A DNA stretch of 64,000 nucleotides, from assembly GCA_022496185.1 (NCBI GenBank), contig WTXG01000040.1:1-64000 (forward strand). Reading direction: 5' to 3'. This DNA comes from Multifurca ochricompacta. Its lineage: Eukaryota > Basidiomycota > Agaricomycetes > Russulales > Russulaceae. Shown in pieces: positions 41,180 to 53,850 of the stretch (position 1 is the first letter of the stretch; each line of letters opens with the position of its first letter). Below the pieces are notes generated by a model that saw nothing but the letters and a program-made list of their open reading frames with translations, made no database searches and was not told where the DNA came from. The translations under genes and the position numbers were made by a program.

Positions 41180-42069
41180 CTGCGTGAATAGGGTGGGCGT
41201 TAAACGAATGGACGACGAGGAGAATTTGAGGCAGTCGGCATAAAAAGAAAAATAGGTCTACGACACCATAGAAGATATTTATATCAATCGCACGTAATGA
41301 GTGGTACCAGGGCGTAAGATGTGGGCTTGGAAAGAAAGCATGTGAAGATGCGAAGTGAGCTCTTCAGACTTAAGTTCAATACGATTGCACGGACGTAATC
41401 TGGTTAAGAAGCGAGACAGCCCGAGCAGTTACTGATATATTTTGGGTATTGTGAGCTTGTTGACTTTCTCGTATGCCTTTTATTTTCAGAACAGATGTCC
41501 TAGTGCCCATCTGGGCGAATAAAAAACGGCTGATATGATAGGGAATATCTAGTCCGCTTAAACGCAGCAACGGGCGCTGAAGACATGATTCGAGACCTGC
41601 GAGCAAAGGAGGCGAAAGGATAACTTTTTTGAATGAACGTTCACACAAGTCGTGTGAAACAATGAACGGGATCTGATAGATAAATGACAATGACAAGATC
41701 TAGAGAGGCAGAAGCAGAGAGCAGAGAGCAGAGAGAGAGAAGAGAAGATGACTGGGCTGGGTGTTCCATTCCCCCATCCCCCATCCTCGATTCCATTTCC
41801 TGTTAAGCTCGGAATATGCCGAAATAGTTAAGAGATGTCATCTTACTTAAGTTGACATAATATAATTTATTAAATCGGCTGCCCATTGCCGCTGCCGCTG
41901 CCGCCGCCACTGACCCGTTCTCTTCTTCACTTCACTTTCACTTTCACTTTCACTTTCACTTCATTCAGTTCCGTTTGGTCCCTCCCGCTCGTTTCTTTTC
42001 TTTCTCACTCCCCACTCTCACTCTCATACCTCAACTCATCGCCTACCAACACAACACCTTTAGATCAAC
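41180..42069. other. Divergent promoter region
   Basis: This lies between the reverse membrane protein and RVS161. It holds agcagagagcagagag runs (41700-41745) and, close to the RVS161 start, a (ctttca)n/ctttc tract (41925-41965) and other pyrimidine-rich runs typical of fungal core promoters. No gene is seen; a short reverse frame at 41376-41696 has no support. Confidence 0.5.
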
Positions 42070-43471
42070 ATGAGTTGGCAAGGGTGCGTTAAACGTTATC
42101 ATGCTAGACGATTCACCTCAAATGAATCCTCTTTTAGATTCAAGAAGTCCATGAATCGAGCGGGGACAACAGTACGCATGGAACCTCGTCTTGTACCTGT
42201 CTTTTTTTCATGTGCCAACGTCCCCCCCCTTTCTTTTTCTAATCCATAGCTCCTACAAAAGACGGGCCAGATCGAGCGTACGGTAGATCAGGATTTTGCG
42301 TCCGAGGAGGCGAAATTCAAAGTGTGCGTGCTTTCCTTATTCCCACCGCGTCCAAGTCGCGCCGACAGGACACAAAAAACACGAGCAGATTCGAGAAAGA
42401 ATGCAGTATTCTCCAAAAGGATGGGAAATCCTATCTCGACTCCATGCGTGGTATGGCCCACTAATTTCCCCCGCTTCCGTTTGGTCGTGTCATGCACAGC
42501 TGACCCGTCATGCACGCAGCCATGTCTTCTGCGCAGCTCCACCTCGCGGAGACGATCGACACTTTTTACAGTGCTTCCGACAGAACATCTGAGAGCGCCA
42601 TGGCCGCGCATGCATACAAACGTTCTGCTGAAGAACTCGATGCCGGTATTGGCCGCGAACTTGTTCGTGCTTATCCTCCACTTCACCCCTCCCCCCCCCT
42701 CTCTCCCCCTTCATCCCCTTTGTGACTTTCACTCCGGCTTTCCGCGATGTCTAATCTTCATGCCACCACTCTTCTTTGTCTTTCAGGATGCCCCCTATCG
42801 CACTACCATCCTAGACCCGCTTGGCAAGATGAACTCGTACTTCCCCACAATCAACGAGCACATCTCCAAGCGGAATAAGAAGGTGAGCGATGTCTGTGCC
42901 TCTCGCCCGTGGTGGGCTCCCTCCCGATCGCACCTTGCGGCGTGGTGCCGCTCTAGCTCCTCGACTACGACGCTGTGCGCAGTAAAGTGCGCAAGCTGAC
43001 CGAAAAGCCGAGTGAGGACCCAACAAAGCTTCCCAAGGTCTGTTATTCTCCTCTCCCCCTCCTTCCCTCCCTCTTCCAACGGGCAGTCCCATGTTGGGTT
43101 ACTGGATGTTTCGCTCACACATCGCCACGGCACTTTTGCCGATTTACTCCTCTTGTATCCGATTGTTTACAACACCATAGGCTCAACAAGAACTAGACGA
43201 GGCCAAAGAGGTCTTCGACTTGCTCAATGACCAACTCGTCCGCGAAATTCCGATCCTTCTCGAGCAGCGCGTCCCTTACTTTGACCCGAGCTTCGAAGCG
43301 ATGATCCGCATGCAGTGCAAGTTCGCCGAGGAGGGATACGAAAAACTTTCGGGAGTGCAGCGCTATTTTGACGACAGCGTGCGCGACGATTATGCCGCGG
43401 GTCAATTGGACGCTCAGGTAGAGAACGTCCTGCAGGAGATGCGCGAGTTGTCGATCTGTGGTGCGGCTTAG
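42070..43471 (+). CDS. RVS161: Rvs161-type N-BAR domain protein
   Basis: Eight exons: 42070-42083, 42138-42171, 42250-42321, 42369-42450, 42520-42662, 42787-42882, 42957-43037, 43181-43471. They sum to 813 nt, 270 residues, all joins in frame. The protein begins MSWQGFKKSMNRAGTTLLQK, the typical amphipathic start, and is one BAR domain throughout (HLAETIDTFYSASDRTSESA, MNSYFPTINEHISKRNKK, RVPYFDPSFEAMIRMQCKFA), ending without an SH3 domain, as in yeast Rvs161 and fission yeast Hob3. In yeast it pairs with Rvs167 to bend and cut the membrane at endocytic sites and links to actin. The length (about 265 in yeast) fits. The 3' end faces the SEY1 3' end 540 bp away. Confidence 0.95.
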
Positions 43472-44012
43472 CCAACAACCTCAATCTTTCCTATCCTACT
43501 CTCTCCCCTCTTCCTCTTTTCTTTAATCTTCTTTTTTTTTCTTTTCTTTTTTCTTTTCATGTTCTGGGGTTCCAAAGGTATCACATCCGGCCCGGGACGG
43601 AAAGGGGGTGGGGTGAGAAGGGGGAAGGGGAAAGGGGGAAAAGGGGGGTGGCTGTTTGCGGTGCCCGGTAACCCGGTCGGACCCGTGTGTAACGCAAATG
43701 ACATTATATTGTCGTCGTCTTGTATAATAACTTTTCGCATGGATTTGTATGAAATCCGTCGCGAGAAAGTGAGGATCGAAAAGAAAGAGAAAGAAAGAGC
43801 CACTGATACGGGATGTACGGAATTTTATAGACGACTCAACGATTCATAATTACAAGCGCAGCGCACAGTCCCAAGTACGATTATATATATAAATTAGACT
43901 GCGCGCTTCCTTGACAAAGAAAAAGAAAAAAACTCATCCAATCCAACCAGTCAGATACTTGCCTTGCCCACACTGGGCGTCTGACTGGGGGTCTCCTGTC
44001 TATCCTCTATCC
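43472..44012. other. Convergent intergenic region
   Basis: This is the space between the RVS161 and SEY1 stop codons. It has poly-T/CT (43515-43560) and poly-G-rich (43595-43650) runs and no gene. Confidence 0.6.
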
Positions 44013-47000
44013 TCAAAGAGCCTCGGGTTTGCGATGGCGAACCTCTCGTGTGTCATCCTCATCCTCAATCGCGGTAGCGTGTGCCTGAGCACGAAGCGGC
44101 TCGGCAAAGTGTTCCCGTAGGCGACTTTCCGCCTGGCGTTTCACCTACATCAAAGCGCGCGCGCACACACACGCACACATCATGATCATCAGCAAATGTA
44201 GTGCGACGGGGACGCGTGAAAAAAAAATGCAAAAATGCCCTACCTCGAAAGCGATCGAACTACCAACGTGCATGAGCGGACCGGCAAGGTTCAGTTGTAC
44301 GATAATCCATCTAAAAAAATAAAAAAAATCCCCATTTAATTTATGATGAATGCACCCCCTGTATTACCGGGAGACAGAGAGAGTGAAAGAAAAGACTCAC
44401 GCGCCACCAGCGAGAACAAGCAATAGGGCGACATAGAGCGGGTTGAAAAGGATCATCATCGCTTCGTTCCATCCGAGCACGACGAGTGCTCCGTAGATCC
44501 AGTATGGGATTTGCGCGATGCTTGCGACTGTACTCCGCTTCGCCTCGACATAGTGCGCATCTGCCTCGCGTCGGAACCGCGCGCCGAGCTCGAGAACCTT
44601 GGTCTCTGAGAACACGACCAACCCTGGCGCTTCCGTTCCCTCGACGACGTCCTCAGGAGGGGTGTAGGCGAGTTCGGGATCTTGCGGTTCGATCTTCGCG
44701 TAGAGCGAGATGAGCTCCAGCGTGACGTCTTTCGCCTTCTTGAACGCGCCATCGATGTCATCGTCCGGTTTCCAGACGCGTGGCACGCCTTGCTCATCGT
44801 ACCGGAAACGCTCTTCGAAGTATGTGCGCAACTTCGTCAAAATTGCCGCGTCTGCGGTTTGCTCGTCGATCTTGACGCGCAGAGCAGCCCATGCGCGGTG
44901 TCGTAGTGTCGTAAGGGCTTCATCGTTTTCTTCTTCCGTGCAATCGAAGCCTGTTCCGTGGGAGTCAGCATGCTTCTTGCAGACAGGATCACACAGGAAA
45001 GAATTACTCCTGGCTTTGGTGAGGTACGATGCCTCAGACCTCGCGAGTGTCTCCTTGAACGTCCGAAGGACATTATCCCAGATCTCAGGTGTTGGACTGC
45101 CCAACTGGACTTCAACGGGCTCCGCAATCTGGGTCTTGAATTTGCGCTGTACGACTTGTCAGCATCATCGTCTGCTCTTCGGACAGGCCATTGCGTACCT
45201 CGATTGTGTTGACCATCTTCTTTGTCTCGTCCTTCCTTAACTGATCGGCAACTGACCGAATTTCCTCCCGCAGTAAGCGAAGCTCCTCCTCCCATTGCCA
45301 CGTGGCGTCATCCTCAACTACAACAATCTCCCGCGCTCCGTCACTGAAGAGCGCTTCAGCGCTCGCACGTGCTTTACTGACAACATCCGCGAAGTTGTAG
45401 CCATCCACTTTGAGACCCGCAACAATCTCCGCCTTGAATGACACGAGTGCAGCTTTATGTAAATTCTTCAGTTGACCTACAAACAGAGGCGACAACGTGG
45501 AATCGAGCGTCCCAACGAGGTCGGCGCGCTTTCGCTTGTAGACCGCTTGATGGTACCGCGACGCGTCGCGATCGTATCGTGCTGCGAGACACCATTAGCT
45601 CGGCGCACGCATAGGGAGCCAAAGCAGTGACGCACACAATGCTTGTGAGCGCCAGCTGCGCATCATCTCGCCAAGCCCGCTGATGACCTGGCCAGCTTCG
45701 ATTGGACGTTTCTGTGACTTGGCTTGTTCATTGAACTCCGCCAGCGCACCAGCCGAAATTTCGTCGCATCGAAATTGTGCCAAGAGCTCTTGCTGCGTTG
45801 GGAGGTCAAGGTCCTTGTTCGTTTGCACTTGTTCCTTGCAAGCGCAACAGTGTCAGATTAAACTTAACACTTTGGCATTGAGCGTCCTTACCCAGATACC
45901 CTCCATGTAAAATGCGACACCGTCAGCGGGAATGCGCTTGTGATACGCAGGCTTGAATACAAAGTCATCCCTTGACTTATCTGTGAAGCGGCCACGCAGC
46001 GCCCGGATATCAGACTCGAACCTCTCAGCGGCAAGGATCTTGTGTGGAAGCGCTGTAAATGATAAGTCAAAATAGTCGGTCAACTTCCGGTCTTGCAGTT
46101 CAGCTGGTTTTGAGAGGGTGTCCCAGATGCGCTGTAAGTCAGAGGTCACTGTTGCTTGAAGGTTTGCGAGCGGAGTAGTTCCGATGTGGTCGCGAATGAC
46201 GAATAGAAGGAGTGTGCGTTGGCTTGCACTGTAATATGCTACGTTAGCAGACAGAGGTAGTTAGAGGGCCAACTCACCTCTCTTGTGTCTTCTTCCCAAA
46301 TAATCCAAGGTTGACTTCGAACACGGTCTTAAGAAGGCCCATGTTGGCGCCTTGATACAGACCAACCTGATGCTCCCACAGATTGACAATGAGCACTTCC
46401 GACGACGCGAGGGAAAATAATGCGGATTTGCGTTCAAAATCCTGAAAGAGTACTCAGGCGACCTTAATTACTAGAGTTCGAAAGACACACCTGATCCTCG
46501 CCCCGCTCGCGCCCGTCTGTACCCTCTACGTCCATTACGAGGACATTCATATCTCTTCCCCGACACATCCAGATGCCTGAAATGATGAGGATAATCAGCA
46601 TATGCCAGGTCTCTCCAAATAATTTTGAGTGGCATCGAAGTTGATAAAGGGTACTATGGCCCAGTAACTTGGAGAGGATCTACAATCTCGAGTAGCGGAC
46701 GAAGCCGAGCCAGTACTTTGGTGGCCGTCGTAGAGGTAGAGGAACACAACAGAAAGAGGCTTACTCACCCTTTGTTGTTTGCTGCCGCTTCGACTCATCC
46801 ATGACATCGAAATTGGTACCGAACAGTCGATTGAGGAGGGTACCTGAATGAGGGCTTGACACATGATTTCTCGGAGTAGTTGATGAGTACATACTCTTTC
46901 CTGTCGACTGAGAGCCGAACACAGCGACAAGATTGTAATCGAAGCCTGCGTCACGCAGACCCCAGGCCGCAATCTGGTCATTCAAGTTGGGTCTGAAGTG

Positions 47001-47184
47001 AAGCATTCACTACCCGTCATCACAACATCTGGGGGCAGACTCACATGAATTGCTTTTCGTCGTTGATGATTTGTGACCGGTCAGAGGTGCCGTTTGGGGG
47101 ATGTCCATTCAGCGTTGGCTTCGACGGCGAAGACGTGTTTGCGGAAAGTGCATCATTCGAAGCCAATATTTCTGGTGTTGGCAT
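44013..47184 (-). CDS. SEY1: Sey1/RHD3-type dynamin-like GTPase, ER fusion
   Basis: Multi-exon. The start Met at 47184 ([20 protein letters not shown]) joins through a 50-nt intron to [20 protein letters not shown]. GTPase motifs: G1 GSQSTGKS, G2 region RQQTTKG, G3 [13 protein letters not shown] (about 46520), G4 [12 protein letters not shown] (about 46200). A long helical bundle follows. Near the C-terminus two closely spaced membrane segments ([32 protein letters not shown] continuing after an intron as [15 protein letters not shown]) form the ER hairpin, then an amphipathic tail ends RHRKPEAL at 44013. Sey1 is the fungal counterpart of atlastin: it tethers and fuses ER tubules using GTP hydrolysis. 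The joins checked keep frame. It is divergent from acetoacetyl-CoA synthetase. Confidence 0.94.
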
Positions 47185-47699
47185 CGCGCAGTAAATATTT
47201 GGTTGGAAGTATTGATAGAGTTAGAGGAAGGCGAAGGCCGCGTGGTAGTCGCAGTAGTGAATGAGGAGAGAGAGTGAGCGTGCACCGGATTTGGAGGGCC
47301 GTGAGCAGTATTAGAACTGCCTCAACCACGTGATTTAGCTGGCTGATGTCATCCTTATACTACACCTAACCCTACACTATCCCCCAACCACTGTAAACGT
47401 GGCCGTGGTGGGAGGTGGGTAGGGTTTGCAAGTATATGCGTATATGCGTATGCGTATATGATATTGGTGCGTTGATGTATATATGCTGATTGTTGTGATT
47501 GTAACCATATGACCTCCTCAGTCGCTTCGATCACTCTAGCCGTCCAGCATTACTAACGTTCCTCGTCTTCATCGCCGAACTCGAGACCGAGAGACTCGGC
47601 TTCGGTGAGAAAAGTACGCCTCTTTGTGTTGCGGCACGCTACTTTCCCTTATATTAGCTAGTTATAGTGTGTTAAGTCAAGCGCAATCCAATCCAAAGT
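47185..47699. promoter_or_regulatory. Shared promoter region of SEY1 and acetoacetyl-CoA synthetase
   Basis: 515 bp between the two start codons. It includes a short gtatatgcg repeat tract (47430-47470) and no open frame. Co-regulation is possible but there is no direct evidence. Confidence 0.5.
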
Positions 47700-50433
47700 A
47701 TGACCCTTGACGCCTTCGCCAACTCTCGACTCTTGTCGAAACCCGCAGCACCCCAGCGCACCAGAGTTGAGGCACTCCGGCGCCTCATTAACCGCAAGCA
47801 TGGGCTACACCTCAGTCAGTACTCTCATTCAACTCAAAGTACAAAACCTTAGCGATTCACAGAGGATTTTTTTGACTTGCACGAGTACTCCGTAACTAAT
47901 TACACGTTCTGGGTTGACTTGTGGGAATACTTGGGCATCATATCCTCAGTGCTTCCAAGCAAGGTGCGTTCTCGTTCCACGAAGCTCCACGCCGCATACA
48001 CACATTATCATATACTATAGATTCTGGAAGAAGGTTATATAAAGGAAGTTCCTCGCTGGTTCCCAGGTGCTCGCTTGAACTATGCAGAGAACCTACTCTG
48101 GCGCGCCGACGACGCAATCGCGATAACTGAGGGCAACGAAAGCGGGAATATCACTTCTTACTCCTTCCGCGAATTGAGAGAGCAAGTGCGCAGATTAGCT
48201 GTTGCACTCAAGGTGCATGGTCTCCAACCGGGGGACAGAGTCGCAGGTTCGGCCCCTCCCCGTCATAATGTTTGCGTCCTGATCGGCCTCACGTGCCATA
48301 GCCATCATTGCCAATAAAACAACATCTGTCGCCATTGCTTTGGCTTCGGCGAGCCTTGGGGGAGTCTTTACGAGTACAGCAACCGACATGGGAGTGAAGG
48401 TGCCCTCATTCAAAATTAATTATGGACTCGTCAGTTCAACTACGCTGGCAGGGCATTTTAGACCGATATCAACAAGTGTTACCCAAATTCATCTTCTCTG
48501 AAACTGAGGTGGTATATGCTGGAAAGACCGTCAATCTGGTCCCCAAAGTTTCGGAGGTTGTACAAGATCTCTCCTCCAAGGGTCTCGAGCATGTCATACT
48601 GCTTCCTAGCATTAAGACCGGCCAAGAAGTCTCTCAGGAAGTTATTAAGCGCATTCAGCTGAGGTCAGCCCTCACAACTCCCAACGTGATGCCAGCTTAG
48701 TGCCTACCCTCAGCACAACCCTATCTGCATTCCTAGCGTCAGATGACGGCCGCCCATTGACCTTTGAACAATTACCTTTCGAACATCCGCTGTTCATACT
48801 CTATTCGTCCGGAACTACCGGCCCGCCGAAGTGCATTGTCCACTCTGGAGGGGTATGCGTCTCGGACACACTCTAGTTTTCCATATCCTCAAACAACCTT
48901 CAGGGAGTGCTCATTCAGACAAAGAAGGAGCTGGCAGTCAATATCGACCTAGGGATTGATGACACGTATTTCCAATATACCACGGTATGTCCTTTGTTCT
49001 TGTGTTCTTGCGTTCATCAACCATTTATTTTTTTGTGGACGTCAGACAGCCTGGATGATGTGGCCTTACATGCTTGCCGGATTGGCATGTGGATCTCGGG
49101 TCATCTTGTACGATGGGTCACCGTTTTACCCGGATGTCAAGACTTACCTAAAATTCATTGATCAACAGAAGTACGTGTCACTTCTACTCATAATGCTACT
49201 CCAACTCATCTACATTCCCCAGCGTTACAGTTCTTGGTACGAGCCCTCGATTCCTTTCTGAAGTTCAAGGCCGCGGGATTCTCCCACGCCGTACGTCCTC
49301 CGGCCCACTTTCATTACTCTGGTGATCTAACTACTTCCAGGAGACATTGGAAAATTTGAGGCGATTCGTACTGTCACGTCAACGGGCGCTGTACTCACTG
49401 CCCCGCAGTTTGAGTGGGCGAAGAGCGCTTTCAACGATCAAGCGACTGTCTATTCAGGCTCTGGCGGCACAGACATCTGCGGGGCATGTACGCGTTCTTT
49501 TATTTCTCATGTTCGTTCTTCAAGTAACACGAGTATGCAGTCGTATTTTCAATTTCTACTCACCCCGTCTATGCAGGCGAGATACAGGGAAAGGTGCTCG
49601 GTATGGCTGTCGGTGTCTTCGACGAGGAAGGGAAAGACATCTCAGAAAGTGGTCTAGCGGGTGAGCTCGTCTGCACACGACCGCATCCATCTATCCCTGT
49701 ATTCTTCTGGGGAGATGACAAGCATGGGAGCAAGTTCCTCAAGGCGTACTACGATACATATCCTGGGGTATGGCGCCAGGGTGACTTCATCGCTATGAAC
49801 CCGCGCACAAAGGGGTACATCATCTACGGCCGCAGGTTCGCGCCTCTCCATCCCTACACCTTTTCGTGTATATATTTGTGTTAACTCAAACCCTTTTATT
49901 GACAGTGATGGCGTATTAAATCCCTCGGGTGTGCGTTTTGGATCGGGCGAGATTTATGGTGTCCTTGAGCGGTCCGAGTTCTCTGCGCGCATCGACGACG
50001 CGATTTGCGTCGGTCAGCGCCGGCCTCAGGACAAGGATGAGCGCGTGTTGCTCTTCATAAAAATGCGGCCGGTTACAAGCTCGATCAGCCCTTCGAGCGG
50101 GCCATCTGCTCCGCGATCAAGGATGCTCTCAGCGCGCGACACGTGCCAGCTTATGTCTTTGAGGTCAAGGATATCCCAGTCAGTGTCTTTTCTTTCATTC
50201 TCTTGGCTTACAGGGAGAGATTTATCTATGTCTGTGATGTGACGCGCCCCCAGTACACTGTCAATGGCAAGAAAATCGAGATTGCTGTAAAGAAGATCGT
50301 CTCGGGTGTTCAAGTCGTGCCAAGTGCGACGGTGGCCAACCCAGAATCATTAGGGTATTATTATCAATACCAGGACATAGAGAAATTCGCGCAACCGCCG
50401 TTGAGGAGCAAGGGCAAAGATGCGAAGTTGTAA
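47700..50433 (+). CDS. Acetoacetyl-CoA synthetase (acetoacetate-CoA ligase), one frameshift
   Basis: Multi-exon ANL-superfamily enzyme that activates acetoacetate to acetoacetyl-CoA with ATP in the cytosol. The start at 47700 ([10 protein letters not shown]) joins by intron to [20 protein letters not shown]. Further exons carry the family signatures [16 protein letters not shown], the phosphate-binding [15 protein letters not shown] (about 48813), [63 protein letters not shown] (about 49455), [20 protein letters not shown] and the C-terminal [18 protein letters not shown] (about 50250). It ends [10 protein letters not shown] at 50433. All joins tested are in frame except near 50070, where ggccggttac lacks one base needed to go from LLFIKMRP to [11 protein letters not shown]. 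The length is otherwise normal (about 650-670 residues). It is either a sequence error or a recent mutation removing the C-terminal catalytic lobe. Confidence 0.9.
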
Positions 50434-51221
50434 AATATCATGGTGTCTTGGATGCTGCTGAATGTATGGGTTGACTTACTCACCGATACTTCTGTAAAGT
50501 TGTTTGCGATCCCTTCTGGATGACGCAAGTATCAAGGCATTCTCACTTATCAATTTCCTCTGGGCCCTCAGTTGTGGTTCAAACAAACGGGTCTTCACCA
50601 TTTCAGTATCTCAGCTCATAAAAAAAAAAAAGGGGGGGAAGAGGGAGGTGATATCCCGGTCGGTCACGAGATATAAAACGGAATGAAGATTCTAAAAAGA
50701 AAAAACTAAATGCTGAAAGATACATAACACGCAGACCACGACTGAATTTTGGTGTTGAACTCGAGGGATGACCATCGCATCTGAGCAGTGATTAGAGCGC
50801 CAGGATAAATGGGGAAATGGGAGGGGGATAGGATACTTATCAAGTTAAAGAATTTTTTTTTTAGGCGAGAGCTAGAGTAAAGTGGATGAAGACTTGGATT
50901 GACTCTGAGGGGATGGGTCCAGAATATAATATAATATTGTCTGTCTCCAGGGCTAAGTTTCTTCATGTCATGCTGGTTTCTGAGATTCACACTTCACGAT
51001 TGAGCCGGGAACGGATCAGGGTAGGCCGGACCGGATCAAAGGTGACCGGTGTTGCCGGTGGAAAGCGGACTCAAGTGGACACTGTAATAATATACTTACT
51101 GAATCACTTATCGTACACAGCGGTAGTTTGACCATTCATAACTGAATTATCATGCACCCGCTTAGGTAGCGCTTATCTTACCTCAGCTGCGTTTCTACAA
51201 ACATCACAGTACAGGAACATC
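50434..51221. other. No gene seen
   Basis: The probable 3' region of the synthetase, a poly-A/G tract (50620-50645) and unremarkable sequence. A short GC-rich part (51005-51060, ccggaccggatcaaaggtgaccggtg) has no recognisable meaning. Confidence 0.45.
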
Positions 51222-52990
51222 TCCTGAATTAGAGCACTTATGATCTAGTTCCGTATAATATCTTTTTATCAGTACATTTGCATTCCGAGCCGCATGCCTG
51301 TCCTTTCCTTACTCCAGTTTCACTACCTCCCCGTCTTAATTGCCAGGTTTCTACCTCCCCGTCTACATCATCTCCGTCTTTATTGCCTGGCATCATCTTA
51401 CCTTATCTTCTTTCAACCCTAATTCACCCTCTTTCTACTTCATAACTAGGTCTCTCTGCAAGTATATTAAAGTACATACAATGCTTGTAGTAGACCAGCC
51501 AGTGAGCCAACAGAAGCAGAAATTAAATGGCATTTCTCTCCCTTTCTCTATTTTTATTTTGTGTGCTAAAGAACTTTTTGACAACATCAAGCACAAAGGT
51601 CAAACGGAACCAACAAGCAGCTATTTCCTCGAGTTCAAGCACGATACGTTTACATTCAATCTCGTTATCTTAAAAGGGCGCGCTCTCTTCCTCTCTTCTC
51701 TGTCTCTCTCACTATCCAGGGAATACTTTGCCTCGCACTCACTGCGGATCGGATCCGTACACTCTATAACATTATCTAATTTTCTGACGCCCAGTGGACA
51801 CACTCGCTCAGGCCCCGTTCCCGAGATGAACACATGCTCTTGGTTACTCTTCATTCAAGCAAGCATGATGTGAAGCCATGAAAGCACAAAATCTAATTAA
51901 GCCGATCAAGAGCATTCTGACATCATGGTAGCCAAATGCGACCCTGGAGTTATCGCGGAGTGCTTAGAGCATCTGGATTATGCAACAAACACCTCTGCAA
52001 AGCAGGGGTTCACATCCTTGCCTGAAACCTGGCGTATAAGAGGTGTGGCCAACATAAGTGATCACAACCTGGGGGGGATGCGTCAGATACAGATAGCAGT
52101 GCGACGGGAAAGAGGACGCCAATGAGTCGGACAATCACGAAGACAACCCGGCGGGCAGAAAACTACCGCAGGAATAAGACAAAAATGGGTTTCTTTTTTT
52201 TCTTTTTTTGGTGGTAGACAAGAGAGAAAGTCAAGGCTGAGGAGCCCAACCCACACTTCCCCTCTCCTGGGTGAATATGGGGTTGTTATACGAATACAAA
52301 GATTCAAGGAGCGGCGCGGAACCTTATAGTACATACAAAAGGCAATGTGAGATGTGGATAGAAGGAAAGAGCGAGATTACTCTTTATTTCATCAGAAGGT
52401 AAGGATAAAGCATCTTCCTATGGAACGGAACCCTCTATGCAACCCATTCGAGATTCTGGCATCCTGCAGGCACAGCAAGGGGCAGTTTTAAGGTGACATG
52501 TACATGTGACGAGGAGTTTCGAGCAATAGCGAATGACTGTGTAGAATGAGACAAGATAAATGGGGGCAGGGCCGAACGAGGAAATTATGTGGTCGTAGAA
52601 GAATATTGATGAAGGTTGTGAAGTAAAGGATGTCATGATATCAATAGTACTAGGCCACGTTGGGCATTAGTCACTCACTATAGCCGTCGGAAGGTGTCTG
52701 TTAGAACTGGGCTTATCAAGCATGATTTTTCATTTCCCTTCCCACATCCAATCCGCGGTGAGTGCGAAGCAAAGCGCGTTCCCGAACAGAGGCAGGGGTG
52801 ATGTGAAAAAAGAAGGAAGAGGAGCCCTGGTTGGACTTGAGAGTTTGTCGTGCTTGCTTGAACTTTGCGGATACGCTGCTTGCTGGTTCCGTCTGAGCTT
52901 GTGCTTGACATCGTCAAGAAGTTGCTTAGCACTAAGAGAAAAGAAGAAAGTGATACAGGGAGAGAATGGCCATATAATTCCACTTCTACT
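51222..52990. repeat. Foldback element 1 with long inverted arms (right arm truncated)
   Basis: The left arm (51222-51770) starts cctgaattagagcacttatg and is over 90% like the left arm of foldback 2 (60233-60770) by eye. The right arm is present in part (52712-52985), containing the inverse of the inner section (ctcactgcggat and the aagggcgcgctctc region in diverged form), and then breaks off. Between the arms (51771-52711) is unrelated sequence. The left arm has tagttccgtataat, then a TATA-like gtatatt and an ORF from 51481 (MLVVDQPVSQQKQKLNGISL). Confidence 0.55.
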
Positions 52991-53029
52991 CTGTCATGTT
53001 CCACACCCTTCTCGGCCTCAGTCTTACAC

Positions 53030-53265
53030 GGCAGCGTCCTCAATGCTGAAAACTATTATCACGACGTCACCTTTGACAGAGTTTGCAAGGGTTCTAGGAG
53101 AGGACACGTCATCAGTTTCAGTTTGTATTTAAGCTAGTAGTACAGAGCTCAGGACTGGAGAGTCTGAGCTCTGTACTGAATGCCTTAAGTACATTATCTA
53201 TCCTGTTGCTGAAACCTTCGCGAGTTCGAACGAAGGTGACGTCGGTCTGAGTCTGCGCGTTAAGG
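53030..53265. repeat. Imperfect palindrome
   Basis: The centre is agtacagagctcag, an 11-nt loop, and ctgagctctgtact (about 53144-53182), a 14-bp perfect stem. Further out, gacgtcacctttgac (53063) faces gaacgaaggtgacgtc (53230), so the inverted repeat extends about 100 bp each way with mismatches. It may be the core of a small foldback or MITE. No gene. Confidence 0.6.
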
Positions 53266-53649
53266 AAGCTGCCTGGCGATGTCATGAAAAGTGAAGAAAG
53301 AATCGAGAAGAGTGAAGAACGTAGTAGAAAGAAAAAGTTATTATCTTCTTCGTAGTACAACCAAGTCACCTGACCGTTACAGGCTTAAGGCAATGTAAGA
53401 GACCTAGTTGAAGGAATGCTATGAAGCAACAGGGGATGAATGACAAGTGAAAGGAATGATTCTTTATTCCTGCCCCTGTACCACATTCAGTGTACTACTT
53501 GGGGTCTTACAACCTGGTCTGCAACCGCCCTACCCTGGGAGCAGATTTACAAAACCAAAAAACATGTCGAAGCCCTCCTGGGCTTCCCACAAGAGTCGTG
53601 TGCAACCTTCAAACCGTATACGACGAGACGATCTCTGAGGCCGGGATAG

Positions 53650-53850
53650 GCCTAGTGGGGAGCCAGGTACTGAGGACCGTTGTGACTTGTACCTTACAGT
53701 GCGCTCTCCTTTGGTTTTTACACGAGGTCACACCCCACCGCCATCATGTTCCATCTTAGTAGTTATTAGCGTACCTGTCTAGTAGCCGCGCAATTTGGGC
53801 GACGCCCTGTAAGCGCGTAATAAAGTCGATTCTAAAATAAATAAATAAAT
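53650..53850 (+). repeat. Dispersed short repeat, 3' part (copy 2)
   Basis: It ends with gtagccgcgcaatttgggcg, gcgcgtaataaagtcga and a (taaa)n-like tail (53825-53850). The same 3' end occurs at 36205-36260 and, reversed, at 58015-58075. The 5' boundary is not defined; sequence back to about 53430 may belong to it. Confidence 0.55.

Noticed and set aside
44486..45240. Forward frames over the SEY1 3' half
   Set aside because: Antisense to conserved Sey1 coding sequence with its membrane hairpin; no motifs of their own.
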